DNA of 64,000 nt from Lucinisca nassula (GCA_963580285.1 OY757012.1:169930652-169994651), one strand, 5' to 3'; positions 54,176 to 64,000 are shown, numbered from the stretch's first letter. Numbers and translations: made by a program. The notes: generated by a model not told the origin, from the sequence alone.

Positions 54176-54953
54176 CATTTTAACAGCCCCCATCAACTTT
54201 TAAAGAAATTGACATTCAGTGTATCATCAAACTGCTTACAAGTGTCAAAGCATGTCATGAAATGTACATGCATTGTAGTTTTTTCAGAAATCAAAACCTG
54301 TTGTTGTTTTTTTATTCCAAATTTACTACTTCATGCAAATGAATGTACTGAAAATAGATTTCAGCAGCACATTAGAAAAAAAAAACAAGCTTTCTGTAGA
54401 AGGTAAGAATAGTAATGGCTCTACCTGTTTTGCTCTGATACATTTATGTGATGGGGTCACTTTGCATATTGACTAGCCGTATTCTTGGGCAGTCTGATGG
54501 CTAAAGCTTTGCAAACGTTTTACAATTACAACACATTCTTTTTTAAGTTTGTCGGTTAGAAATTAATAATTTTACAAAATGTGGAGTGTCCCTGTTTTTC
54601 TGCATCAGACTAGACAGTTTGACCAATTTGGCCTCATCAGTGACCCTCAACTATTTCAAAACTCCTCAATGGAATCTATGACCCCAAAGGGCAAGAAAAC
54701 ACACATTACACTACCGTGAAGGGCAGGGAGATTTTTACAGCCGTCACACATGCCCTTAACACCAGCTGTTGTGATGCGAAATATAAAAGTGCTACACTTA
54801 GGACCCAAGGGATACACCGTAAAATGGAAAAGTATGACTAATACGGATACTCTGGCATTCATCAGAATTCATTAGAAATAAACACGAATGACCTATGTTG
54901 CTGACGTATGACTGAATTAGGATCCTGTGATATTTACTATTTTTAAACTACAG

Positions 54954-55147
54954 GTAGAGTTGTCATCGTAACAAGTGTGAAGGGTATGTGTTCCTGGCCA
55001 GCCAATGCCGCCTACCACGCGACCAAGCATGCATTAGAAACGATGGCAGATTCACTACGAATGGAAATGATGAAATTTGGTGTCAATGTGTCTATAGTGG
55101 AACCAGGAAATTTTAGCTTAGCAACGGCTTGCCAAACGGAAGAACAT
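54954..55147 (+). CDS. SDR gene A, exon 4a (catalytic Ser and YxxxK)
   Basis: 194 bp, phase 1 to 0, acceptor AACTACAG|GTAGAG and donor GAACAT|GTAATT. Encodes RVVIVTSVKGMCSWPANAAY, the active site YHATK and ADSLRMEMMKFGVNVSIVEP, ending TEEH. It matches exon 4 of gene B in length, phase and sequence. It is repeated without a single difference as exon 4b. Because 194 is not a multiple of three, a transcript cannot contain both and stay in frame. Confidence 0.9.
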
Positions 55148-55370
55148 GTAATTTTTTGTGTCATACAAACTCCTACTACGCAAACAAAAACTTGAATATT
55201 TGAAATAATGTTAGAATGTAGAGCAAAGATCTGGCCTGTAGATTCGATTTTATGACCCCTTCAGAAACTCACTGATAAAAGGGTTAAAATATAAAAATAG
55301 ATTCCCAGGAAAAAGCCACAGTCAAAGATTACTGCCGGCCAACGACACCAAGAGGAAGGGTAACTTAAAA

Positions 55371-55651
55371 CATCACGAAAACACGCCTTTATAAGTTTGA
55401 CCCCCTTGAACCCCACTTTTATATAGTAAAACTGGGGTTTCCCTGGGGTATACCTTATTTTTCTTATTTCTGCTCTAAAATATAGATTGTGGGTACTCGT
55501 TAGAACCGCCTCGATGAGGCGGTTCTAACGATTGCCCACAATCTATATTTGGAGCAGAAATAAGTAGTACATCACAATTTTTCATCATAAAATTTTCATT
55601 TTTTCGGCGATAAAGGTGACAATGTATTTGTATAGGTGTGTTTGTGTAATG
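55371..55651. mobile_element. Hairpin MITE, family H (reference copy)
   Basis: CATCACGAAAACACGCCTTT and ATAGGTGTGTTTGTGTAATG are the terminal inverted repeats. Inner arms CCCCACTTTTATATAG/CTGGGGTTT and TATAGATTGTGGG/CCCACAATCTATA surround the hairpin CGTTAGAACCGCCTCGATGA...GGCGGTTCTAACG. No coding capacity. Confidence 0.85.
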
Positions 55652-55734
55652 TAAGGAAAAACAAAAAAAGGGAGAAAAACGAATCACAAACAGCACATAA
55701 ACAGTTCCCTCTTCCCCACAAGAGGTGCTCGCGG

Positions 55735-56630
55735 TGCAACAAGTACAATTATTGAAAAAAATAATAATAACACACAAACATAAGCACATACAACATGAAG
55801 AGCCCCGTCGAAAAATCTGACAAAAGCTACATTTAAAATACAGTCAAACTTCGATGGCTCGAACCCGTTTGGGACCATGAAAATTTGTTCGAGACGGGGG
55901 TTGTTCGAGCCACTGAGATTACTGCCAGGAGCATAAGGAGATACTTTTGTACATCTTTTCGGTGTTCTTTTATGAACATGTATGTTGTGTGTATTCATTA
56001 GAATCGCCTCATCGAGGCGATTCTAATGAATATACACAGCATACATTTGCAAGATAAAAGCCTAAAATCTCCTAAATTCTCCCCACTATTTCTTGTGTAG
56101 AGGATTTCCCCAGGGTCTCAAGAACGGTTTCGACTCAGCCATGGTAAACGAGCCATCGTTGTTCGAGCCATTTGAGTTCTACTGTAAACAAAATTAGAGC
56201 CACCGCCTTAGGACGGTCCGTATCGAGAATCACTAGGGAGAGATGCTCGCGGTGCAACAAGTACAATTAATGAGAAAATAAATAATAATAATGATAATAA
56301 TAATAATAATACACAAACATAAGCACATACAACATGAAGAGCCCCGTCGAAAAATCTGACAAAGCTACATTTAAAATAAACAAAATTGGAGCCACCACCT
56401 TAGGACGGTCATTCGAGAATCACTAGGGAGATATGCTCGCGGTGCAACAAGTACAATTAATGAGAAAATAAATAATAATAATAATAATAATAATAATACA
56501 CAATCATAAGCACATACAACATGAAGAGCCTCGTCGAAAAATCTGACAAAGCTTCATTTAAAATAAACAATATTGTAACCACCGCCTTAGGACGGTCAGT
56601 AGCGAGAATCACTAGGGAGATTAAATCGAA
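55735..56630. repeat. Tandem 185-bp units with AAT microsatellite
   Basis: Each unit carries GCTCGCGGTGCAACAAGTAC, an (AAT)n run, CATAAGCACATACAACATGA, GTCGAAAAATCTGACAAAGC and CCACCGCCTTAGGACGGTC. Units end near 56225, 56415 and 56600. The first is split by the pogo-type MITE. Confidence 0.85.
55841..56184. mobile_element. pogo/Tigger-type MITE with TA target duplication
   Basis: Begins CAGTCAAACTTCGATGGCTC and ends GAGCCATTTGAGTTCTACTG, inverted CAGT-type ends bounded by TA on both sides. Neighbouring tandem units give the empty site ATTTAAAATAAACAAAATT, so the insertion is defined to the base. It contains its own small hairpin, AGAATCGCCTCATCGAGGCG. Confidence 0.85.
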
Positions 56631-56633
56631 TCT

Positions 56634-56855
56634 GTGGGCCAAACCTTCACTCTAGATTCTAAAGCAAAATCGTTGGTCCACCTGAAGGTAACTTACTCAA
56701 TCAAAACCGACCATCACAGAATAACATACAAATTACGGCAAACTGAAATACAAATCAAATTGAATAACTGTGATGAATTAAAGACTAGGGCTCGTAGCTT
56801 GTTAGGAAACCACCAGGTAGACCAAGAAGCCAAAGACCAACCATTACTAAAATAA
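56634..56855 (+). CDS. Small hypothetical frame, duplicated
   Basis: An open stretch reading AKSLVHLKVTYSIKTDHHRI, TYKLRQTEIQIKLNNCDELK and ARSLLGNHQVDQE. The second duplication copy (62424-62701) keeps the same frame with mostly substitutions and a 6-bp in-frame insertion. There is no recognised domain. It may be a remnant of the element that carried it. Confidence 0.3.
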   Translation: MGQTFTLDSKAKSLVHLKVTYSIKTDHHRITYKLRQTEIQIKLNNCDELKTRARSLLGNHQVDQEAKDQPLLK

Positions 56856-57000
56856 TCCAGACCTATTTTTCAAACAAAGTAAGGCTTGACATTACTATAG
56901 AGACATGAATCACTTTAGTTGAGGTACAAAAATAGACCTTGTCTCTAATTTAGTATCTTATTTTTTGCAACCTCAGCTAAAGTGATTCAAGCCCCCATTA

Positions 57001-57362
57001 TATAGAGGATCTTACATGAGTGTTCATGTATTATTGAATTAATTAAACGAGTTGAGGAAAAGGGATAAAATGCGAGGCTTTGCCGAGCATTTTATCCCTT
57101 TTCCTCAACGAGTTTAATAAATTCAATAAAACATGAGCACGAATCTAAGATTCTATTTATCATATGGCATTTAAAACGCATTTTATTCACGATTGTTCAC
57201 AAAAATATCAATATTCCGCCATTAGTAAACGCGACGTCGTTAAGGACGTCGTACATGTAACGTTACGGGACGTTTCTGGCTAATTTGCATATTTAATCCA
57301 CTAGTGGGTTATCGAAAATATTACATGGCGTTATTACACTCTCAGACGCAAAGTCATATGAT
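57001..57362. mobile_element. Palindromic element with preserved empty site
   Basis: Starts ATAGAGGATCTTACATGAGT, has a long hairpin (GAGTTGAGGAAAAGGGATAA...AAATG with CATTTTATCCCTTTTCCTCAACGAGT) and ends AAAGTCATATGATAAAAT. Duplication copy 2 reads CCCCATTATAATAACTTATT at this place, without it. Confidence 0.75.
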
Positions 57363-57919
57363 AAAATAACTTACTAATCCCCAACCTTATTTTCTCAAAT
57401 AAACTAGCTTGTTGTTCGACCTAGAATTTGCCTATAGTAGCGCTTGAGGAACTAAGTATAGGGGCATCTTACGCCATACAACGCCCCGCCAACGAATTCA
57501 TAGCATTAAAAAATGATGATATCAATAAACAACCAAATTCTAAACTGCTCTAAATTACAAAACATATATCCCTCTACTTTAGGTCAAATTATCAGATTTG
57601 GAGGCAGTACGTGTACAGATCATTTAAATTGGCTCATACGAAGTATTAAAAGTAGTCGTATTGCGTGATAGTTTCGATGATTTCGTGCATTTTTCAAACA
57701 TGCATGAAAAGTCTAACCTTTAATCACTTGACCGAATAAAAATTTGCACGATTTTTGTGCATGCAATGCGCTAGGGCCGTCATTGTAGATGAACATGTCT
57801 TTGGCACTTGCGAAAATACAGCCGAAAATAGCAATGTTAAATTAGAAGAGCAGAGGCTGTACTGCAAAGTGCGCGCATTGACACGCCATTAAAAATAAAA
57901 GTCGATTTGGATAACGTTT

Positions 57920-58905
57920 ATGGTGAAAATGCACTATCGTACCCAACAGTTTGCAGATTGGTGTGACTTTTCAGAGGTGAACGAACCTCATTCAAAGATA
58001 GGCCGCTGCCGGGTCTACTGCTTTCAGCAGTGTCAGAAAATAGAAATCGAGATTGTGGAAACGGCAATTGAAGAAGATACACGGTACACTGTGGAAGAGA
58101 TAGGGGATTTATATGGCACGAATTGGTCGTATTTTATATATTTGAAAGAAGTGCTTAAGCTTAAGAAGGCTTGTGTTTGGTGGATCCCCAATCTTTTGAA
58201 ACCGGAGCAAACGGGGATAAGGATATTAAAAACCTCAGAATTTCCAGCAAAATATAAGCACTCGGATCCCAGGAGACTCAGAGAAATTGTAACTGGAGAT
58301 ATAAACTGGCTGTATTTTTAAACCGATTGCAAAGATAGCAATAAAGTTAGGGTAGGTGAAAATTGCGAAAGACCTCAAATCGCGCGGAGAAATAAGTCCT
58401 GTACTCTCTACCTTTGACTGCGATGGAATTGTAGCCTGAGTACCCGTACCTGAGAACAGGAGTGTCACAGGATTATTTTATTTCTGCTGTGGTGGGTCAC
58501 AATGTTGCAAAGCGCCCAAGTGCAGAGGTGCGTGGTCTTCATTGCATGGACTTCATGATAGCGCTCCTGCGCACAGAATAGCCATGGTAATCGAATATTT
58601 GGAGGAGTTGAACATTAAAACTTTACCACTTCCTCCATGCAGTCCAGACCTTTCTTTCTCTTTCTGTGATTTCTGGTTCAACCCATGTATTAGAACATGT
58701 CTGCGACGACGTCATTTTGAAAGCCGTCATGCATGCCTTAGGTAGTGCGTTGTTCCAGTGTATAAACACTATACCCCAAATGGACTTCAAAAGTGCATTT
58801 TCTGAGTGGACAAAAAGACTGCAAAAATGTGTACAAATCAAACTGACTACACTAGTTAGGTTTGACCAGGTTAGCCTTATATTTACAAGCCGCACCCACT
58901 ATTAA
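57920..58905 (+). pseudogene. mariner-type transposase, decayed
   Basis: First frame (to 58321): an HTH-like part (EDTRYTVEEIGDLYGTNW), the linker LKKACVWWIPNLLKPEQTGI and the first catalytic block VTGDINWLYF. Later frames: second block LHDSAPAHRIAMVIEYLEEL, and LPPCSPDLS...CDFW with the third Asp region, then SEWTKRLQKCVQIK. This order is that of mariner DD34D transposases. Stops after 58321 and a frame change near 58540 inactivate it; the SPDL-CDFW spacing is two residues longer than usual. Terminal repeats were not identified. Confidence 0.8.
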
Positions 58906-59029
58906 TACTTTCCACACACCCTGCGTACATGTATGTGCTTTGCCTTTGTTAGAAAAAGAATCTACTTTCTTTCCTTTCCTATTGTTAATTTGACTACGTG
59001 GTAGTGTTTGGGACCGAAGTGGAATCAGG

Positions 59030-59483
59030 CTCCATGCAAAAAAAGAAAGTCTACAGAGCTGTGATGCTGCCAACACTATTATATGCATGTGAAACATGGA
59101 CAGTTTACCAACGACGCGCCAAAAGACTGAATCACTTCCAAACAAGCTGTCGTAGAAAACTGTTATTAAGCGCCAGACACGGGAGCCTTGAATCGGACAG
59201 TGATGCAAAGTGTAAATATTCTTCTGAAACTAGCACAGTTCAAATGAACAGGCCATGTAACCCGGATGCCTTAGGAACGATTACCAAGAAAATTCTCTAT
59301 GGAGAACTAGAAATGGGCAAAATGGTGGTAGGACAAAGCCTTTCAGCCTCCCTCAAGTACTTCAACATACCAACAGTGTTGTGCGAATAAATTACACAGG
59401 ACAGAGCAAAGTGGTAAGGCCTCATCAGAAGGGGTGCTAGTGAATCTGAGACAAAAGGAATCAAGGAAGCTGAGCAGAAACGC
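59030..59483 (+). pseudogene. LINE fragment, C-terminal part of the RT protein
   Basis: Reads [60 protein letters not shown] and ASLKYFNIP, then AQDRAKW in the next frame. This order is characteristic of the region after the reverse transcriptase in many animal LINEs. 5'-truncated and frameshifted. It forms the right end of duplication copy 1. Confidence 0.75.
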
Positions 59484-59983
59484 GATGGGGTCACTTTGCA
59501 TATTGACTAGCCGTATTCTTGGGCAGTCTGATTGCTAAAGCTTTGCAAACGTTTTACAATTCACAACACATTCTTTTTTAAGTTGGTGGGTTAGAAATTT
59601 AAATATTTATACAAAATGTGCAGTGTCCCTGTTTTTCTGCATCAGACTAGATAATTTTACCAATTTGGCCTCATCAGTGACCCTCAACCATTTCAAAACT
59701 CCTAAATGGAATCTATGATCCCAAAGGGCAAGAAAACATACATTACACTACCGTGAAGGGCAGGGAGATTTTTACAGCCGTCACACATGTCCTTAACACC
59801 AGCTGTTGTGACGCGAAAGTGCTACACTTAGGACCCAAGGGATACACCATAAAATGGAAAAGTATGACTAATACGGATACTCTGGCAGTCATCAGAATTC
59901 ATTAGAAATAAACACGAATGACCTGGGTTGCTGAGGTATGACTGAATTAGGATCCTGTGATATTTACTATTTTTAAATTACAG

Positions 59984-60177
59984 GTAGAGTTGTCATCGTA
60001 ACAAGTGTGAAGGGTATGTGTTCCTGGCCAGCCAATGCCGCCTACCACGCGACCAAGCATGCATTAGAAACGATGGCAGATTCACTACGAATGGAAATGA
60101 TGAAATTTGGTGTCAATGTGTCTATAGTGGAACCAGGAAATTTTAGCTTAGCAACGGCTTGCCAAACGGAAGAACAT
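59984..60177 (+). CDS. SDR gene A, exon 4b (exact duplicate)
   Basis: All 194 bases equal exon 4a, including the catalytic YHATK region. Splice sites are also equivalent (AATTACAG|GTAGAG and GAACAT|GTAATT). The bases just outside differ at several places. It can only replace exon 4a in a transcript, since using both would shift the frame. The terminal exon of the gene is not in the window. Confidence 0.85.
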
Positions 60178-60400
60178 GTAATTTTTTTGTGCCATACAAA
60201 CTCCTACTGCGCAAACAAACACTGTATATTTTGAACAATGTTAGAATGTAGAGCAAAGATCTCGCCTGTAGATTCGATTTTATGACTCCTTCAGAAACTC
60301 ACTGATGAAAGGGTTAAAATATAAAAATTGATTCCCAGGAAAAAGCCACAATCAAAGATTACAGCCGGCCAACGACACCAAGAGGAAGGATTACTTAAAA

Positions 60401-60684
60401 CATCACGAAAACACGCCTATATAAGTTTGACCCCCCCCCCCTGAACCCCACTTTTATATAGTAAAACGGGGGTTTCCGGGGGTATACCTTATTTTCTTAT
60501 TTCTGCTCTAAAATATAGATTGTGGGTACCCGTTAGAACCGCCTCATCGAGGCGGTTCTAGCGAGTGGCCACACTCTATATTTTGAGCAGAAATAAGTAG
60601 TATATCACAATTTTTCATCATAAAATTTTCATTTTTTCGGCGATAAAGGTGACAATGTATTTGTATAGGTGTGTTTGCGTAATG
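60401..60684. mobile_element. Hairpin MITE, family H (duplicate of 55371-55651)
   Basis: Same position relative to exon 4b, with an expanded C-run and a few changes in the hairpin (CGTTAGAACCGCCTCATCGA). Confidence 0.85.
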
Positions 60685-60785
60685 TAAGGAAAAACAAACA
60701 AAAGAGAAAAAACGAATCACAAACAGCACATAAACAGCTCCCTCTTCCCAACAAGAGGTGCTCGCGGTGCAACAAGTACAATTGA

Positions 60786-61355
60786 CATCACGCAAACACT
60801 CCTATACAAATACATTGCCACCTTTATCGCCGATAAAATGAAAATTTTATGATGAAAAATTGTGATATTTTTAGCTCGTCTGTTTTTTGAAAAAAAACTT
60901 TCGAGTTATTGTCATCACTCCGGCGTCTTCGTTGTCGTCTGGCGTCGTCCTTAACCGAAAACCTTAACCTTGACCATATTTCCAAAAGTATTTGGCCTAC
61001 CTTCATGAAACTTCATACACATACTCACCATCACAAGAGCTACATTCCCTACAAGTTTTATAACTCCATCTTGCAATTTGATTGCTCTTGTTTGACTTAG
61101 AACTTTGGTTTTCTAAAAGAAACTGCAGACGAGCGTTGGCACCCGCATGCGGTGCTCTTGTTCTTATTTCTGCTCCAAATAAAGATTGTGGGCACTCGTT
61201 AGAACCGCCTCATAGAGGCGGTTCTAACGAGTACCCACAATCTATATTTTAGAGCAGAAATAAGAAAAATAAGGTATACCCCCGGAAACCCCAGTTTTAC
61301 TATATAAAAGTGGGGTTCAAGGGGGTCAAAATTATATAGGCGTGTTTTCGTAATG
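60786..61355. mobile_element. Hairpin MITE, family H, interrupted by a family G element
   Basis: The left part (CATCACGCAAACACTCCTAT to TTGTGATATTTTT) and right part (CTTATTTCTGCTCCAAATAA to GGCGTGTTTTCGTAATG) are one MITE. Copy 1 of the duplication lacks it, giving an empty site near 55755. Confidence 0.85.
60872..61162. mobile_element. Short element, family G, nested in the MITE
   Basis: Begins AGCTCGTCTGTTTTTTGAAA and ends GACGAGCGTTGGCACCCGCA, GGTGCTCTTGTT. Uninterrupted MITE copies read GATATTTTTCTTATTTCTGC at this point, which defines its limits. Family member of 50123-50344. Confidence 0.8.
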
Positions 61356-61695
61356 ATGAAAAAATAAATAATAATACACAACCATAAGCACATACAACAT
61401 GAAGAGACCCGTCGAAAAATCTGACAAAGCTACATTCAAATAAACAAAATTAGAGCCACCGCCTTAGGACGGTCAGTATCGAGAATCACTAGGGAGAGAT
61501 GCTCGCGGTGCAACAAGTACACTTAATGAGAAAATAAATAATAATAATAATAAAACACAACCATAAGCACAAACTGCATGAAGAGCCCTGTCAACAAATA
61601 TGACAAAGCTACATTTGAAATAAACAAAATTAGAGCCACCGCCTTAGGACGGTCAGTAGCGAGAATCACTAGGGAGAGATGCTCGCGGTGCAACA
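61356..61695. repeat. Tandem 185-bp units, duplication copy 2
   Basis: Two units with CATAAGCACATACAACATGA, CCACCGCCTTAGGACGGTCA and GCTCGCGGTGCAACA; the second is broken by the family P insertion and resumes at 62240. Confidence 0.85.
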
Positions 61696-62239
61696 CGGTA
61701 GAAGTAAAACAAAGATCAGGAATCGATATAATTAACTTACTTCACCCATCAAAGACACCAAAGGGAACGAAACACAAACATGATGCGACCAGACCATAAT
61801 GGAAACCTAAACAAAGGAAGGCCATAAGGACAGTTACTTTCCCACAAAATGGCCAAATGGCAATCCAAAATAAAAAGACACAAGTGATACACACAGTAAG
61901 TAACAAACAACAATATAAATAAACCGCCACGGAAGAACTGCCTTGAGCCGGTCAGTGGAAAGAATTTCACTGGGGGGCTTAAATCGATTTTACATGGTCA
62001 TAATCCTCGCCCTTACCTCTGTCGCGGTATACACTAATTTTGTTTAGTCCGCATGAAGGCTTCCTAACTCATCAGTGTAACATCTCCGAGAACATACAAA
62101 TAAAAAAAAAACTACAGAGATGAAACAAGGTTGGGGACTCGACAGCATACAACAACAGAATTGCTGGAGCAAAAGAAAACCAACAGTTAGACTCCAAGGG
62201 GCCCGACCAAAGATTTATATGGCACGATTTATATGGCAA
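61696..62239 (-). repeat. Penelope-like 3' region (family P), insertion in a tandem unit
   Basis: Runs from GGTAGAAGTAAAACAAAGAT, through TTCCCACAAAATGGCCAAAT and AATCGATTTTACATGGTCAT, to GGGCCCGACCAAAG. It interrupts GTGCAACA|AGTACAATTAAT, known intact in other units. The right junction carries a short filler, GATTTATATGGC, twice. Confidence 0.8.
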
Positions 62240-62259
62240 GTACAATTAATAAGAAAATA

Positions 62260-62290
<31 letters not shown>

Positions 62291-62412
62291 CACAAACATA
62301 AGCACATACAACATGAAGAGCCCTGTCGAAAAATCTGACAAAGCTACATTCAAATAAACAAAATTAGAACCACCGCCTTAGGACGGTCAGTATCGAGAAT
62401 CACTAGGGAGAT
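62240..62412. repeat. Tandem 185-bp unit, last copy
   Basis: AAGTACAATTAATAAGAAAA, an (AAT)n run, then the usual body to CGAGAATCACTAGGGAGA. Confidence 0.85.
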
Positions 62413-62423
62413 CGATTCTGTAG

Positions 62424-62701
62424 GCCAAACCTTCACTCTAGATTCTAAAACAAAATCGTTGGTCCACCTGAAGGTAACTTACTCAATCAAAACCGACCAT
62501 CCCAGAATAACATACAAATTACGGCAAACTGATATACAAATCAAATTGAATAACTGTGATGAATTAAAGACGATGGCTCGTAGCTTGTTAGGAATCCACC
62601 AGGTAGACCAAGAAGAGTCAAGCCAAAGACCAACCATTGCTAAAATAATCCGGACCTATTTTTCAAACAAAATAAGGCTTGACATTACTACAGAGACATG
62701 A
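62424..62701 (+). CDS. Small hypothetical frame, duplicate of 56634
   Basis: Same frame as copy 1 (KSLVHLKVTYSIKTDHPRIT, LRQTDIQIKLNNCDELKTM), extended past the copy 1 stop to RTYFSNKIRLDITTET. No domain recognised. Confidence 0.3.
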
Positions 62702-63339
62702 ATCACTTTAGTTGAGGTACAAAAATAGACCGTGTCTCTAATTTAGTATCTTATTTTTTGCAACCTCAGCTAAAGTGATTCAAGCCCCCATTATAATAAC
62801 TTATTAATCCCAAAACTTATTTTCTCAAATAAACTAGCTTGATGTTCGACCTCGAATTTGCCTATAGTAGCGCTTGAGGAACTAAGTATAGGGCATCTTA
62901 CGCCATACAACGCCCCCGCCAAAGAATTCATAGCATTAAACAATGATGATATCAAGAAACAACCAAATTCTAAACTGCTCTAAATTACAAAACAAATATC
63001 TCTACTTAATCAGATCTGGAGGCAGTACGTGTACAGTTGATTTAAATTGGCTCATACGAAGTATAAATAGTAGTCGCATTGCGTGATAGTTTCGATGATT
63101 TCGTGCATTTTTCAAACATGCATGAAAAGTCTAACCTTTAATCACTTGACCGAATAAAAATTTGCACGATTTTTGTGCATGCAATGCGCTAGAGCGGTCA
63201 TTGTAGATGAACATGTCTTTGGCACTTGCGAAAATATAGCCGAAAATAGCAATGTAAAATTAGAAGAACAGAGGCTGTACTGCAAAGTGCGCGCATTGAC
63301 ACGCCATTGAAAATAAAAGCCGATTTGGATAACGTTTAT

Positions 63340-63974
63340 GGTGAAAATGCACTATCGCACCCAACAGTTTGCAGATGGGTGTGACTTTTTCAGAGGTGAA
63401 CGAACTCCATTCAAAGATAGACCGCTGCCGGGTCTACTGCTTTCAGCAGTGTCAGAAAAAAAGAAATCGAGACTGTGAAAAAGGCAATTGAAGAAGATGC
63501 ACGGTACACTGTGGAAGAGATAGGGGATTTATAAGGCACGAATTCGCCGGCCGTATTGTATATATTTGAAATAAGTGCTTAAGCTTAAGAAGGCTTGTGT
63601 TTGGTGGATCCCAAATCTTTTGAAACCGGAGCAAACGGGGATAAGGATATTAAAAACCACAGAATTTCGCGCAAAATATAAGGATGCGGATCCCAGGAGA
63701 CTCAGAGAAATTGTAACTGGAGATATAACGTGGCTGTATTTTTAAATCGATTGCAAAGATAGCAATAAAGTTTGGGTTGATGAAAATTGCGAAAGACCTC
63801 AAATCGCGCGGAGAAATAAGTCATATACGCTCTACCATTGACTGCGATGGAATTGTAGCCTGAGTACCCGTACCTGGAAACAGGAGTGTCACAGAATTAT
63901 TTTATTTCTGCTGTGGTGGGTCACAATGTTACTAAGCGCCCAAGTGCAGAGGTGCGTCTTCATTGCATGGTCTT
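63340..63974 (+). pseudogene. mariner-type transposase, second decayed copy, truncated
   Basis: Corresponds to 57920-58550 with extra frameshifts (for example an added T in GACTTTTTCAGAG) and a TAA in the GDLY region. The HTH, linker and first catalytic block (CCAGGAGACTCAGAGAAATT coding part) are recognisable. It is cut at 63974. Confidence 0.75.
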
Positions 63975-64000
63975 GAACTGTGCTAGTTTCAGAAGAGTAT

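Larger units (their letters stand above)
54450..59483. repeat. Tandem segmental duplication, copy 1 (about 5 kb)
   Basis: Starts GATGGGGTCACTTTGCATAT; the same sequence restarts at 59484. The order of parts is the same in both copies: family R piece, SDR exon 4, family H MITE, AAT-rich 185-bp units, small conserved frame, mariner remnant. Copy 1 alone has the pogo-type MITE and the palindromic element at 57001. Flanking DNA differs by a few percent, while exon 4 is identical. Confidence 0.85.
59484..64000. repeat. Tandem segmental duplication, copy 2
   Basis: Repeats copy 1 from GATGGGGTCACTTTGCATAT. Copy-specific insertions are the split family H MITE (60786-61355) and a family P piece (about 61696-62239). 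It lacks the copy 1 pogo-type and palindromic insertions. Similarity ends at 63974, where an inverted piece of the LINE fragment is joined. Confidence 0.85.

Overview
This window is nuclear DNA of an animal, most likely a bivalve mollusc. It is AT-rich and intron-rich, packed with short interspersed elements, palindromic MITEs and microsatellites. Several dispersed repeats (tandem cores of about 150 bp, elements ending in GTGAGCTAAA, a tRNA-derived SINE with an ACTC-repeat tail) resemble sequences I associate with clam and mussel genomes. The species cannot be fixed by eye. There are no bacterial operons, no rRNA genes and no CRISPR.

The host genes I can support are two short-chain dehydrogenase/reductase (SDR) genes of the membrane-anchored SDR9C type (relatives of retinol dehydrogenases, 17-beta-HSD6 and BDH1), arranged head to head. 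Gene B runs on the minus strand from exon 1 (27899-28094) through exons 2 (23526-23726), 3 (14924-15076), 4 (10607-10800) and 5 (6088-6324). All five exons join in one continuous frame of 327 codons. Gene A runs on the plus strand with exons at 32410-32623, 42358-42557, 46172-46324, 54954-55147 and a second, identical exon 4 at 59984-60177; its last exon lies beyond the window. Intron positions match between the genes. Gene A exon 2 is one base short of its paralogue, which breaks the frame into exon 3.

The rest is mobile and repetitive DNA. 1-760: dispersed repeat. 1084-2309: GC-richer island with two unrecognised convergent coding remnants, then a minisatellite. 4235-5531: DIRS-like remnant. 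8-10 kb: minisatellites, tRNA-derived SINEs and fragments of a Penelope-like 3' end. 10954-14147: terminal-inverted-repeat element with a dimeric 145-bp tandem core. 17888-21436: an apparently intact CR1-like LINE whose single protein carries a 2A ribosome-skipping motif near its N-terminus. 25737-27840 and 38421-40462: two more elements with tandem cores. 29080-30880: palindrome array and 38-bp minisatellite between the divergent SDR genes. 33700-34290: LINE tail. 35891-37840: decayed Penelope-like element. 42-46 kb: CT, GA and TA microsatellites, a polypurine tract and a fold-back element. 51-54 kb: Penelope-like fragments and palindromes. 54450-64000: a tandem duplication of about 5 kb containing exon 4, with different element insertions in each copy.

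The most informative points are the 2A motif of the LINE; the duplicated exon 4 that is identical while its flanks have diverged; short hairpin MITEs lying within tens of bases of SDR exons; and several insertions whose empty sites are preserved elsewhere in the window.
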